Shown here piece by piece: positions 56,641-64,000 of a stretch of DNA of 64,000 nt (positions within the stretch are counted from its first letter, which is position 1; every line of letters begins with the position of its first letter). The position numbers and the translations under genes were made by a program. Origin of the DNA: Photobacterium salinisoli (GTDB taxonomy: Bacteria > Pseudomonadota > Gammaproteobacteria > Enterobacterales > Vibrionaceae). The stretch spans positions 1,054,001 to 1,118,000 of the forward strand of contig NZ_QZMS01000011.1 in NCBI RefSeq assembly GCF_003614885.1, in the 5' to 3' direction. The notes beneath the pieces are model-generated. The model had not been told where the DNA came from and did not search any database. It was given only the letters and a program-made list of their open reading frames with translations.

Positions 56641-57687
56641 ATGTTGAAACTCAAAAGACAAATCATTGATAAAATTCACGATATTTCCGAGGTAAGTGAA
56701 CTGCGTGAATATTTGCAAAGCGCGATCGAGCTTGAACACGCCACTGTACCTGTGTATCTGACCGGGCTGTTTTCACTGAAACAGGCGCAGAATGTCGAAG
56801 CGGGTAACATTGTCCGCAGTGTGGTGATCGAAGAAATGCTGCACATGAGCATCGCCTGTAATGTACTTAATGCGATTGGCGGTGCGCCGCAAATCAATAA
56901 GCCAGATTTTGTGCCGACGTTTCCCGGCCCCCTGCCCATGGGGGTGGGCGAAGACAGAGGATTAATTGCTACCCTGGCACCTTTGACGAAAGAGCAGGTG
57001 AAAACCGTGTTCATGGCCATCGAAGAGCCGGAAAATCCCATTGATATCCCAGTAACGAGTATGCTCCAGGCAGATGCCAATTACGCCACGATTGGTGAGT
57101 TTTATCAGGCGATCATCGACAAGATTGTGCAACTGGGAGAGAGCATTTTCACGGGCGATTCCAGCCGACAGCTGGCCGACACCAAGTGGTTTCCCGCGGA
57201 TGAATTATGGGCCGTAACGAATGTGGAAACCGCCTGCCGTGCACTGGCGTTGATTGTTGAACAGGGTGAGGGCAGCAGTAAATCACCGACAGATGAAGAA
57301 GGCGAACTGGCGCATTATTACCGCTTTGCCGAAATTTACTATGGTAAGCGCCTGGTCAAAGACGCCAGTTCGCCGGTTGGCTGGTCATTCAGCGGCGAAC
57401 CTGTGCCATTAAATCCGGAGGATGTGTATAACCTCAGACACAATGCGAAGGCAGCAGACTACCCGGAAGGCAGTGTGGCCCGGCGCTACGCGGATCAAAC
57501 CAATTACACATACTCTTCTTTGCTTAATTCACTGCATCACACCTTCAATGGTGAACCGCAGCAGCTGGATCATGCCATGGGTCTGATGTATGAACTGCGA
57601 TTAAGCGTTCAGAAAATGGTCACGATCGATTTAGGCAATGGTGAATTTGCCGCGCCACCATTTCAGTATGTCGCAACCAATGTATGA
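56641..57687 (+). CDS. Ferritin-like protein resembling the VioB/RebD C-terminal domain (part 2)
   Basis: A 348-residue ferritin-like protein. Metal ligands Glu32 (IELEHATVPVYL) and the ExxH pair Glu65-His68 (VVIEEMLHMSIACNVLNAIGGAP) match the ferritin-like domain found at the C-terminus of VioB, RebD and StaD, where it binds iron and supports oxidative coupling of imine intermediates. It follows the VioB N-terminal-like gene after 14 bases, so the two would together reproduce the two halves of one VioB/RebD-type enzyme. Other ferritin-like proteins of this family occur with oxidative pathways of unknown product. The exact substrate is unknown. Confidence 0.85.
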   Translation: MLKLKRQIIDKIHDISEVSELREYLQSAIELEHATVPVYLTGLFSLKQAQNVEAGNIVRSVVIEEMLHMSIACNVLNAIGGAPQINKPDFVPTFPGPLPMGVGEDRGLIATLAPLTKEQVKTVFMAIEEPENPIDIPVTSMLQADANYATIGEFYQAIIDKIVQLGESIFTGDSSRQLADTKWFPADELWAVTNVETACRALALIVEQGEGSSKSPTDEEGELAHYYRFAEIYYGKRLVKDASSPVGWSFSGEPVPLNPEDVYNLRHNAKAADYPEGSVARRYADQTNYTYSSLLNSLHHTFNGEPQQLDHAMGLMYELRLSVQKMVTIDLGNGEFAAPPFQYVATNV

Positions 57688-57696
57688 GGCTGGGAT

Positions 57697-58488
57697 ATGA
57701 CGAATCCGTTTGTTTTTCACGAGATTGTCACGCCAGCCCCCTTCGACCTCAGCCATTTTTATGGCGAGGTCTTTGGCTGGCAGTGTCAGCGTATTGATGA
57801 TCAGGGAACGCTGTATGCAATCCGCTCTCCCATACCGGGCTGTGCACCGGTGGGTCTGCTGACAAAAACCTCGGACGAGCCGGGGTTTTCGCAGAGTACG
57901 CTGTTTTATATTCAGGTTAAGGATATCGATGGATTTTTGCCTAAAGCGCTATCGCTCGGCGCTCAGATCGTGATGCCTGCTACGGCGTCTTCCCTCGGTG
58001 AGTGGCAGTACCGTCTGGCAGTCCTGTGCGATCCGCAGGGAAATCACTTTGGTGTAATGGAAGCGGTGATCCGGGCCGGGCAGGTGGCAGCGCTTCCCGA
58101 TACGCCCTTTGATTTCAATGAAATAGTGACAGCGAATCCTTCGGCGTTGGTTGAGCGTTTTTATCGGCCCTTGTTTGACTGGGCGATTGAGATGACGGGC
58201 TCTTCGGAAGCGCCATTTTTTACCATCAGTACCGACCAGAGCGCGACACTGAGCGGCGGCATTGCGAAAATCAGCGATAAGCCCGGTTTTAATTCTTACG
58301 CCGGTTTCTATATCAGGGTGGACGATATCGCTCTCAGCTTAGAGAAGATTGCTCAGATGGGCGGTGAAGTGATTATGCCGGAAGTCACAGTGCCTTTAGG
58401 TGATGAAACGGTTTCGATTGCGATGTTTGCCGATCCGCAGCGTAATCAACTGGGGTTAATTCGCCGGATGCAGGGAGAGAAGCCATGA
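57697..58488 (+). CDS. Two-domain VOC family protein
   Basis: A 263-residue protein with two glyoxalase/VOC repeats, each with the same layout: residues 1-125 (FVFHEIVTPAPFDLSHFYGEVFGW) and 130-260 (FDFNEIVTANPSALVERFYRPLFDW). Each half ends with a strand like FGVMEAV or LGLIRRM. Double-VOC proteins include extradiol dioxygenases, epimerases, isomerases and bleomycin-type resistance proteins. In this operon it may be a tailoring enzyme or a product-binding protein. The stop overlaps the start of the next gene by four bases. Confidence 0.85.
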   Translation: MTNPFVFHEIVTPAPFDLSHFYGEVFGWQCQRIDDQGTLYAIRSPIPGCAPVGLLTKTSDEPGFSQSTLFYIQVKDIDGFLPKALSLGAQIVMPATASSLGEWQYRLAVLCDPQGNHFGVMEAVIRAGQVAALPDTPFDFNEIVTANPSALVERFYRPLFDWAIEMTGSSEAPFFTISTDQSATLSGGIAKISDKPGFNSYAGFYIRVDDIALSLEKIAQMGGEVIMPEVTVPLGDETVSIAMFADPQRNQLGLIRRMQGEKP

Positions 58489-59498
58489 GTTTTTCATTTA
58501 CGGTGAAAAGAAGGGGATTGTTGCTTGGCGGCCGGATTATTGGCACCTTGGCTGCCATCGTCATGAGTAGCGCAGTATATGCTGCCGACAATGATGATGC
58601 CCCGGATGTGTACTTCACTATGGGTGTGCATAATAATTTTGGCTGTCAGCCTGCGTCTAACTGCCTGCCACAGCGTCAGGCGGGCGATCCGAGTGACCCT
58701 CAGTACCCGGAATACTGGATCAGCGACTGGACCATGTTTCGAGTGTTCCAGAACTATGCTGACAATCCGCCGCCTTACACCAACCCGCCTTCTACACTGA
58801 GCCCGCAGGACTATACGGTTTCATACGGTACAACGTATTACGACAGCACATACAAACCAGCAGACGGTGATGGCGAAGGGGCAATGATGGAGCATTACCA
58901 CAAATACTGTCTCCCCATTTTCCCGATAGAAAATAACGAATATTCCTGCTCGTTTGTGTCTCTCGGAAATAAGGCGTATTTCCTGACCTATCCGGAAGAC
59001 CGGCCTGCCGGCATGCCGGAATGTTGTCTGTTCTCGCCGCAAAATCATCCGCCGAGACGGGATTTTATCAAGCACTTACCGTATAGCGCGAACCGAAGCG
59101 CGCTGCTGAATGGATCAGTACAAGCCTATGCACTGACCCTGCAAGGACCGGAGCCGATATTGTTTGGTTATGCATTCAATAAAGCACTGTCGCCTGACGC
59201 AGCGACTGGCGAATGGTACAGACATCCGCAGTCTTTCTATTTCTCGGGGGATTCGCAAACCGCAAAAGCCCCCATTGTCAGTCAGAACTACACCAGCTTC
59301 CGTAAACAACGACCTCGGGCAGCAGATACCTGGGATACAGTCGGTCAGATGTGTACAGCACAGCCTTTACCCAAGTGTCAGCTGTTTACGTATCAGGCCC
59401 AGCAGGACAACAAAGCACTGCAGGCCGTGCCGGAAAAACGCGGTGCTGGAGTCTGGAGTGACTTGAAAGCACCACGTCTCAGACCATCAGGTGATTGA
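58485..59498 (+). CDS. Exported protein with twin-arginine-type signal, unknown function
   Basis: A 337-residue protein with an N-terminal leader VKRRGLLLGGRIIGTLA and a cleavage site near SAVYAADN (residue 33). The adjacent arginines followed by LLL resemble a Tat signal, which would fit export of a folded, cofactor-bearing protein; a Sec leader is also possible. The mature part has many Cys (FGCQPASNC, HKYCLPIF, PECCLFSP, GQMCTAQPLPKC) and aromatic residues. It overlaps the VOC gene by four bases and ends the operon, placing it at the periplasmic end of the presumed pathway. I do not recognise a family. Confidence 0.75.
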   Translation: MSFSFTVKRRGLLLGGRIIGTLAAIVMSSAVYAADNDDAPDVYFTMGVHNNFGCQPASNCLPQRQAGDPSDPQYPEYWISDWTMFRVFQNYADNPPPYTNPPSTLSPQDYTVSYGTTYYDSTYKPADGDGEGAMMEHYHKYCLPIFPIENNEYSCSFVSLGNKAYFLTYPEDRPAGMPECCLFSPQNHPPRRDFIKHLPYSANRSALLNGSVQAYALTLQGPEPILFGYAFNKALSPDAATGEWYRHPQSFYFSGDSQTAKAPIVSQNYTSFRKQRPRAADTWDTVGQMCTAQPLPKCQLFTYQAQQDNKALQAVPEKRGAGVWSDLKAPRLRPSGD

Positions 59499-59511
59499 AG
59501 AGGCAGAAAAG

Positions 59512-59536
59512 GGAATTAACGGGACAGGCACTATTG
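59512..59536 (+). repeat. GGAATTAACGGGACAGGCACT repeat, copy 1
   Basis: Directly after the last operon gene. It matches copies at 60505-60529 and 60544-60568. GGGACAG(A/G)CAC motifs of this kind occur, as I recall, near REP-associated transposases, though none is present here. Confidence 0.5.
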
Positions 59537-59570
59537 TGACTCTTTTTTGAGCAAGAGACAATCCGCTTAC

Positions 59571-59600
59571 CAGGACAGACAGTTTGCTTTGTCTGTCCTG
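59571..59600. repeat. Hairpin CAGGACAGACA/TGTCTGTCCTG
   Basis: A perfect 11-base stem with an 8-base loop between convergent genes. The left arm CAGGACAGACAG recurs in the hairpin at 61511-61541. It may act as a bidirectional terminator or a REP-like element. Confidence 0.55.
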
Positions 59601-59607
59601 GTTCACC

Positions 59608-60393
59608 TTACAGATCGTTCTGATTCGCCGATGCCCAGCTTTGCTGAAATCCTGCCACCCAGAATCTGACCTCATGCTGAATTTGTGGCAACTGTATTGT
59701 GGCCCATTCGTTCATCGAGAATATGTCATAGACAGACTGCAAGCCTTCACGTGAGTTGGGTGTGGCAGTCAGTGCATTGGATTTAGCATCGCACCAAACG
59801 GTCATATTCACCGCTACGTCATTAACCGGAATTGCCGCTGTCGTTTTTGGCGCCATCTGGCTGCAATCGCCTTCCCAGTCGAAATAGACAGCCAGGTTGC
59901 CTGATTTTGATCGTGTCAGAGAGGTGAGAAAATTTCTCGCCGTCAATTTTTCAGATACCTGCTGAAATGTTTCTTTCAGCTTTGCTTTTACCCTAAAGGC
60001 ATCATTGGATGTGAGCGTTACGCCCTGAACTAATTCTTCCCGGGTACTCAGAATGCCTAAGCTATAGGTTAAGAAAAACAGAATGTCGCCATCTATCTCG
60101 TCATTGCTGAACTGCAATAAATAATCGTTGGATGCCGTCTGAGTGAGATTTTCTGCAATGACAGCAAGGCTTTTTCTTCGTTGAGAGACATTTGAAAAGC
60201 TTTGGATGGATAGCGGATAAAAAGAGGTGATGGCCCGGTTTTCAGTGATATTTTCGGCACGAAAATTAAAGTAACTGACCATCCTGCCGTCCACTTCATC
60301 TATTTTCGTGTAACCAGCATGTGCGTTACCAGCTTCAGCATGTACGCCAAATACGATAAAAAATGGAAGTGCGAGAAATAAAAATTTAACCAT
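59608..60393 (-). CDS. Exported protein of unknown function
   Basis: A 261-residue protein with a Sec signal peptide (about residues 1-20, cleavage near VHAEA). GGAG precedes two adjacent ATGs; the second (60393) has the better spacing. The mature part has two cysteines (EGDCSQM, TVWCDAK) that may pair, and no motif that I recognise. It faces the ebo-type operon convergently and lies between copies of the GGGACAG(A/G)CAC repeat, so it may have arrived separately. Confidence 0.75.
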   Translation of the reverse strand: MVKFLFLALPFFIVFGVHAEAGNAHAGYTKIDEVDGRMVSYFNFRAENITENRAITSFYPLSIQSFSNVSQRRKSLAVIAENLTQTASNDYLLQFSNDEIDGDILFFLTYSLGILSTREELVQGVTLTSNDAFRVKAKLKETFQQVSEKLTARNFLTSLTRSKSGNLAVYFDWEGDCSQMAPKTTAAIPVNDVAVNMTVWCDAKSNALTATPNSREGLQSVYDIFSMNEWATIQLPQIQHEVRFWVAGFQQSWASANQNDL

Positions 60394-60396
60394 CAT

Positions 60397-60720
60397 TGCT
60401 CTCCAAAGATTAGACGGTTCAGGCTATCACAGCTCATTGGGCTGACTGTTATTTCATCAGAATTTAGTGAAGCGGCCCGAAGAATTCATCCTTGTTCTGG
60501 TGCCGGAAATTAACGGGACAGACACTTTAGAAGTTAGCAGGAAGAAATTATCAGGACAGACACTTTTGTGTCATAACTCGGAGTAGGGCTGGGCTGAAAA
60601 GACTGACGCTGTTGGTGTAACTATCTTTGGTGAAGATATCGTTTCTGATGTTAACAGAGCAATCCTGAATAGGATTGCTCTTGTCTTAGCGGGGAATGAT
60701 TGTCAATAAGGAGAGATCAA
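60397..60720. other. 324-base region with two short repeats
   Basis: Promoter side of the exported-protein gene. It holds two copies of the GAAATTA..GGACAGACACTT repeat (60505-60529 and 60544-60568) and no supportable gene. Confidence 0.5.
60505..60568 (+). repeat. GGGACAGACACTT repeats, copies 2 and 3
   Basis: GAAATTAACGGGACAGACAC (from 60505) and GAAATTATCAGGACAGACAC (from 60544) are tandem direct copies 39 bases apart. The second runs into a small hairpin GACAC/GTGTC. They match copy 1 at 59512. Confidence 0.55.
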
Positions 60721-61112
60721 TCAGATAGCAGTGGTGACGGCTTCAGCCTGACACTCTGCATCAACCAGGTAGTTGGTTTGATCAAATTCCTGCCATGAAC
60801 CTGTCGCTGCGCCATCAATCACCAGAATAGACACAAGGCCGTAGTCGATGAAAATACCCAGCAGTGTGGTGGCATCAAAAGATTTAGATACTGGGATCAC
60901 TGACTCGCAACCGTTTTCTTCCACACGGATTGTGTATTCTTCTTTCTTTTTAAACGACGTCAGAACCTGGCCCTGGCCCATATAGCGCTCATTGACATAA
61001 ATTTTCGCATTCGGGCTTTTACTGCGAATGCTGACTTCCTGGCTGGTACCGCTAAACATGGCCGCGCAGCCAGTCAGCATGAACAGAGCAATAAATAAAA
61101 CAGCTTTTTCAT
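60721..61112 (-). CDS. Lipoprotein with apparent start frameshift
   Basis: The natural start (AAGG followed by ATG at 61112) would encode MKKAVLFIALFMLTG and then the lipobox Cys, giving a 15-residue lipoprotein signal, but a five-A run after the ATG puts it one base out of frame. One more A restores a perfect leader. The open frame as sequenced begins only at a TTG at 61185 with an unrelated 24-residue extension. Downstream, the mature part has a PEGA-like region (SKSPNAKIYVNERYMGQGQ) and a hydrophobic segment (TLLGIFIDYGLVSILVIDGA) typical of small outer-membrane lipoproteins. It is either a broken gene, a homopolymer sequencing error or a slippage-dependent gene. Confidence 0.65.
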
Positions 61113-61185
61113 TGTTTACCTTGGGTTTGTGAGTTGTTGAAAGGGATACGAAAGAAAAGGGCGTATCAAAAAGATAATTCACCAA

Positions 61186-61553
61186 AAACTAATCTAAGTG
61201 GTTGATGAAAATGTCGGACGGGATAGTACATGAAATACAATAAACCAGAAGTGGTTTTGTGAATAAATCTATTAATATCAGTGCTCTATATGGATTTTCT
61301 GTTGTACATATAGCGGGGTGTTTTATTTCGATTTATTGCTTGGCTATTCAAAATGGCAGCTGTGAAAAGTAAAGCGGGTGCCTTTTGATAAAGAGTGGGT
61401 TGTTTATAATCTCAGAGCGAAAGAGGATAGAAAGAATAATGCTGAGCATCAATTAAAAAATAAGATGTGACTAATTATTCTTTTTTATAGCATCGCATTA
61501 ATCAGGTTCAGTCAGGACAGACAGATTCCGTCTGCCCTGACTAATTTGCGTTT
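61186..61553. other. 368-base intergenic region
   Basis: AT-rich; no gene that I can support. Its right end holds a hairpin at 61511-61541. Confidence 0.5.
61511..61541. repeat. Hairpin GTCAGGACAGAC/GTCTGCCCTGAC
   Basis: A 12-base stem with one mismatch, 13 bases after the end of the channel gene on the minus strand. It shares CAGGACAGACAG with the hairpin at 59571-59600. It may serve as terminator for the channel gene, although no T-run follows. Confidence 0.55.
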
Positions 61554-62879
61554 TTAATTCATCTTCATCGGTTCAGATATTTGCGCTGAACGCGTATCGG
61601 ATGTGATCCCCTGTGGGGTGGCAGAGCTTCTGGCATAGTGCCATTCGCGAAAATCACTGCCGGTTGGCGCTTGCGAGACCCGTAATCCGAACTCGGGCAG
61701 CACGGCATACAGGTGATCAAAAATATCCGACTGGATCTGCTCGTATTCCACCCAAACAGTGGTATTGGTAAAACAGTAAATCTCCAGCGATATCCCTTCG
61801 TGTGAAGGCGGCAGTTGGCGCACCATTAATGTCATGTGTTGATGAATATTAGCATGCTGGCGAAGATAGCGTTCCAGATACGCACGGAAACTGCCAAGGT
61901 TCGTTAATCGGCGGCCATTGATACGGCAGCCTAAATCCGACTTCTTTTGCTCGTTGTACTGATTGATCTCAGCCACTTTATGTTTGATATAAGGCTCGAG
62001 CAGCTGGGCTTTTTCCAGATAGCGAATCTCGTCGTCGGCCAGAAAGTGCACGCTGGTGGCGTCAATCAGCACGCTGCGCTTAATACGGCGCCCGCCTGAC
62101 TGCTGCATGCCTTTCCAGTTCTTAAATGAGTCTGAAATCAGCGCGTAGGTCGGAATCGTTGTAATGGTTTTATCCCAGTTCTGCACTTTCACCGTGGTCA
62201 GACTGATATCAATCACATCACCGTCGGCACCGTATTTCGGCATTTCCAGCCAGTCGCCAACACTGAGCATTTTATTGGCGGATAACTGGATGCCCGCCAC
62301 CAGTCCCAGAATTGGATCTTTAAACACCAGCATGATCACCGCGGTCATCGCACCCAGACCACTGAGCAGTATGACCGGAGATTTGCCGATCAAAATCGAG
62401 GTACTCATCAGGGCTGCAACCACAAAAAAGATGATTTTCAGACTCTGCGAAATACCTCGCAAGGGCATATTGCGGCCAGCCTGTGTCCGGCCCAACAGCA
62501 CTTCAATCACACCCAGTACCGCGTAGAGTGTCAGCAAGCTGTACAGCACAATCCACAGCGACGTGAAAGTTTGCAAAATCTCATACACGGCGCTGTCATC
62601 AGACAGCCACAACTGCGTTTGCACCGCAATCACAATGCCCTGAATCAGCAGAGCAAACCGGCTGAAGAGTTTCTTACCAAAGACGGCCTGATGCCAGAGC
62701 GTTTCGCTGTGCCCGGTAAACCGGTTCAGCCACAGAATCACACCGCGGTGCAGTATGAAATGAATCACGACAGAGATACCGGCGATCAAGCCCAGCGCCT
62801 CGCCGAGATCAATCAGTTGTTCAATATTAATATTGTGAGAAGTAAACCATTCAGTAAGCATGAAAAATAGTGCTGCCAT
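61554..62879 (-). CDS. ybdG: YbdG-type mechanosensitive channel (MscS family)
   Basis: A 441-residue MscS-superfamily channel following E. coli YbdG (415) closely. It has five predicted TMs, the pore helix and beta-domain block LLSGLGAMTAVIMLVFKDPILGLVAGIQLSANKM, GDWLEMPKYGADGDVIDI and a C-terminal cytoplasmic vestibule. YbdG is a miniconductance channel that opens on mild hypoosmotic shock. Starts at 62879 and 62861 are both in frame; neither has a clear ribosome site. It is a single gene ahead of guaC. Confidence 0.94.
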   Translation of the reverse strand: MAALFFMLTEWFTSHNINIEQLIDLGEALGLIAGISVVIHFILHRGVILWLNRFTGHSETLWHQAVFGKKLFSRFALLIQGIVIAVQTQLWLSDDSAVYEILQTFTSLWIVLYSLLTLYAVLGVIEVLLGRTQAGRNMPLRGISQSLKIIFFVVAALMSTSILIGKSPVILLSGLGAMTAVIMLVFKDPILGLVAGIQLSANKMLSVGDWLEMPKYGADGDVIDISLTTVKVQNWDKTITTIPTYALISDSFKNWKGMQQSGGRRIKRSVLIDATSVHFLADDEIRYLEKAQLLEPYIKHKVAEINQYNEQKKSDLGCRINGRRLTNLGSFRAYLERYLRQHANIHQHMTLMVRQLPPSHEGISLEIYCFTNTTVWVEYEQIQSDIFDHLYAVLPEFGLRVSQAPTGSDFREWHYARSSATPQGITSDTRSAQISEPMKMN

Positions 62880-63268
62880 AAATCACAAACAGGCCGTCAA
62901 TGTAGCATGGATAGCGGCTTTTCAACATGAGGCAAAATGTTAAATCTGGGTGGGGAGGGGGATTGTGTGAAGTGCTGATTGAGGAGGTTATCGGTTTAAT
63001 TAAACAATTCACTTCGTGTGGTGCTACTAAATAATCCCAGTTCGTAATCTCTGTATTGGTTATCTAAATGCGTGTGTTTAACACTCTCGGCCTTAGTCGC
63101 AGTTTCGCCACATTAGATTATTGAAATACGAAGGCATAGCTGTTGGAATAATCAAGGCCAGAGGAGAAAGAAAAATTTCTCAGGTGTAGACACTTTGTAG
63201 ACACTTGGCTATTTGTAGTATAAAAAAGGCCACTTAAAAGCGGCCTTAAATACTTCGAAAAAACCGAG
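62880..63268. other. 389-base intergenic region with an 11-base tandem repeat
   Basis: No gene. TGTAGACACTT occurs twice without a gap at 63185-63206, and the guaC terminator lies at 63222-63247. The promoter of the channel gene is expected at the left end. Confidence 0.6.
63222..63247 (-). terminator. Terminator after guaC
   Basis: The stem AAGGCC/GGCCTT with a 10-base loop; on the minus strand it is followed by six T. It lies 21 bases after the guaC stop. Confidence 0.88.
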
Positions 63269-64000
63269 TTATTCTTTCCCGTACACGTTATTTTCCTGCT
63301 CACGTACACGGATGAACGTGGTGCGTTTGGTCAGCTCTTTCAGCTTCGCCGCGCCAACGTAGGTGCAGGTTGAGCGCACGCCGCCCATAATATCCTGGAT
63401 GGTGTTTTCCACCGGGCCACGGTAAGGCAATAGGACGGTTTTTCCTTCAGCGGCACGGTAGTTGGCAACCCCGCCAGAATGCTTGTCCATCGCGCTCTGG
63501 CTCGACATCCCGTAAAATTTCATGAATTGCTGGCCGTCTTTTTCAACGATTTCGCCGTTGCTTTCTTCATGGCCGGCCAGCATGCCGCCCAGCATCACGA
63601 AATCAGCGCCGCCGCCGAAGGCTTTAGAGACATCGCCGGCACAGGTGCAGCCGCCGTCGCCAATGATCTGTCCACCCAGGCCGTGTGCGGCATCCGCACA
63701 TTCGATAATGGCAGACAGTTGCGGGTAACCCACACCGGTTTTCACGCGAGTGGTGCACACTGAACCCGGGCCGATACCCACTTTGACGATGTCTGCACCC
63801 GCCAGAATCAGCTCTTCCACCATGTCGCCGGTGACGACGTTACCCGCGCTGATGACTTTATCAGGGAATGCTTTACGGACTTTTTCCACGTACTCGACCA
63901 GGTGCTCAGAGTAACCGTTCGCGATGTCAATGCAGATAAACATCAGCTCGTCGGTCAGCGCCATAATATCTTTGGTTTTCTGAAAATCAGCATCTGATGT
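63269..64000 (-). CDS. guaC: GMP reductase, C-terminal part (5' end outside window)
   Basis: The frame remains open to base 64000, so only the last 243 residues are visible (GuaC is about 347). It shows the IMPDH/GMPR barrel: [22 protein letters not shown], the catalytic loop [21 protein letters not shown] (active-site Cys in SVCTT), [16 protein letters not shown] and the mobile flap YRAAEGKTV. It converts GMP to IMP with NADPH in purine salvage. Confidence 0.97.
   Translation of the reverse strand, partial: TSDADFQKTKDIMALTDELMFICIDIANGYSEHLVEYVEKVRKAFPDKVISAGNVVTGDMVEELILAGADIVKVGIGPGSVCTTRVKTGVGYPQLSAIIECADAAHGLGGQIIGDGGCTCAGDVSKAFGGGADFVMLGGMLAGHEESNGEIVEKDGQQFMKFYGMSSQSAMDKHSGGVANYRAAEGKTVLLPYRGPVENTIQDIMGGVRSTCTYVGAAKLKELTKRTTFIRVREQENNVYGKE

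Noticed and set aside
63118-63309. Short minus-strand frame next to guaC
   Set aside because: It overlaps the guaC end and terminator and has no ribosome site or family.
1-64000. CRISPR arrays, tRNA/rRNA genes, integrases or complete transposases
   Set aside because: None was found by reading both strands; no regular spaced repeats or transposase-like products were seen.

Overview
The window is a chromosomal segment of a marine-type gammaproteobacterium, most likely a member of the Vibrionaceae near Photobacterium, Grimontia or Vibrio. This rests on the gene set: guaC, a YbdG-type MscS channel, murQ, yqhCD, a secreted M9 collagenase, paired photolyase/DASH cryptochrome and a CspA-type gene. 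Base composition looks moderate by eye. No rRNA, tRNA, CRISPR array or complete insertion sequence was seen. The genus call is inference. Both ends cut genes: an alpha-2-macroglobulin gene on the left and guaC on the right.

Left part (1-18.3 kb). The alpha-2-macroglobulin/PBP1C pair is followed by a glycosyltransferase. Then comes a carbohydrate-sensing region. Two paralogous three-gene modules, each a response regulator, a histidine kinase and a periplasmic sugar-binding protein, point outward at 5.1-8.5 kb (minus) and 14.2-17.7 kb (plus). Between them lie a glucose-type PTS permease (ptsG-like), an exported PIG-L deacetylase and a YdeP-type molybdopterin oxidoreductase. Neither binding protein has ABC permease or ATPase genes beside it, so they look like sensor partners of the kinases. 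Both divergent intergenic regions carry GTTAC-type boxes. sixA follows.

Middle part (18.4-46.5 kb). Ordinary accessory and housekeeping genes: a soluble double-PAS chemotaxis receptor; an RND exporter/LolA-like/outer-membrane-protein operon with a divergent TetR gene and four matching TGAC-N5-GTCA palindromes; yqhD/yqhC; murQ; a DsbA/FrnE-like protein; a phosphoesterase; a DMT exporter with a divergent LysR gene; overlapping FeS-photolyase and DASH-cryptochrome genes; a LysR/MFS pair; a CspA-like gene with a perfect 16-bp terminator; coupled small ORFs; an AhpD-like/AraC pair; a pirin; and a secreted collagenase.

Right part (47.3-59.5 kb). This is the most unusual region: ten tightly packed plus-strand genes. 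The first six are a complete ebo cluster (EboD, C, A, B, E, F), known elsewhere for moving secondary-metabolite precursors to the periplasm, and EboD is fused to an N-terminal DedA/VTT membrane domain. The last four are a 642-aa protein whose C-terminal part resembles the middle of VioB/RebD, a ferritin-like protein resembling the C-terminal half of VioB/RebD, a double-VOC protein, and a secreted protein with a twin-arginine-type signal. I read this as a metabolite synthesis and export locus with a split VioB/RebD-type dimer synthase. The product is unknown.

Right edge (59.6-64 kb). An exported unknown protein lies between short GGGACAG(A/G)CACT repeats. It is followed by a lipoprotein gene that appears frameshifted at its start, a YbdG-type channel and guaC.
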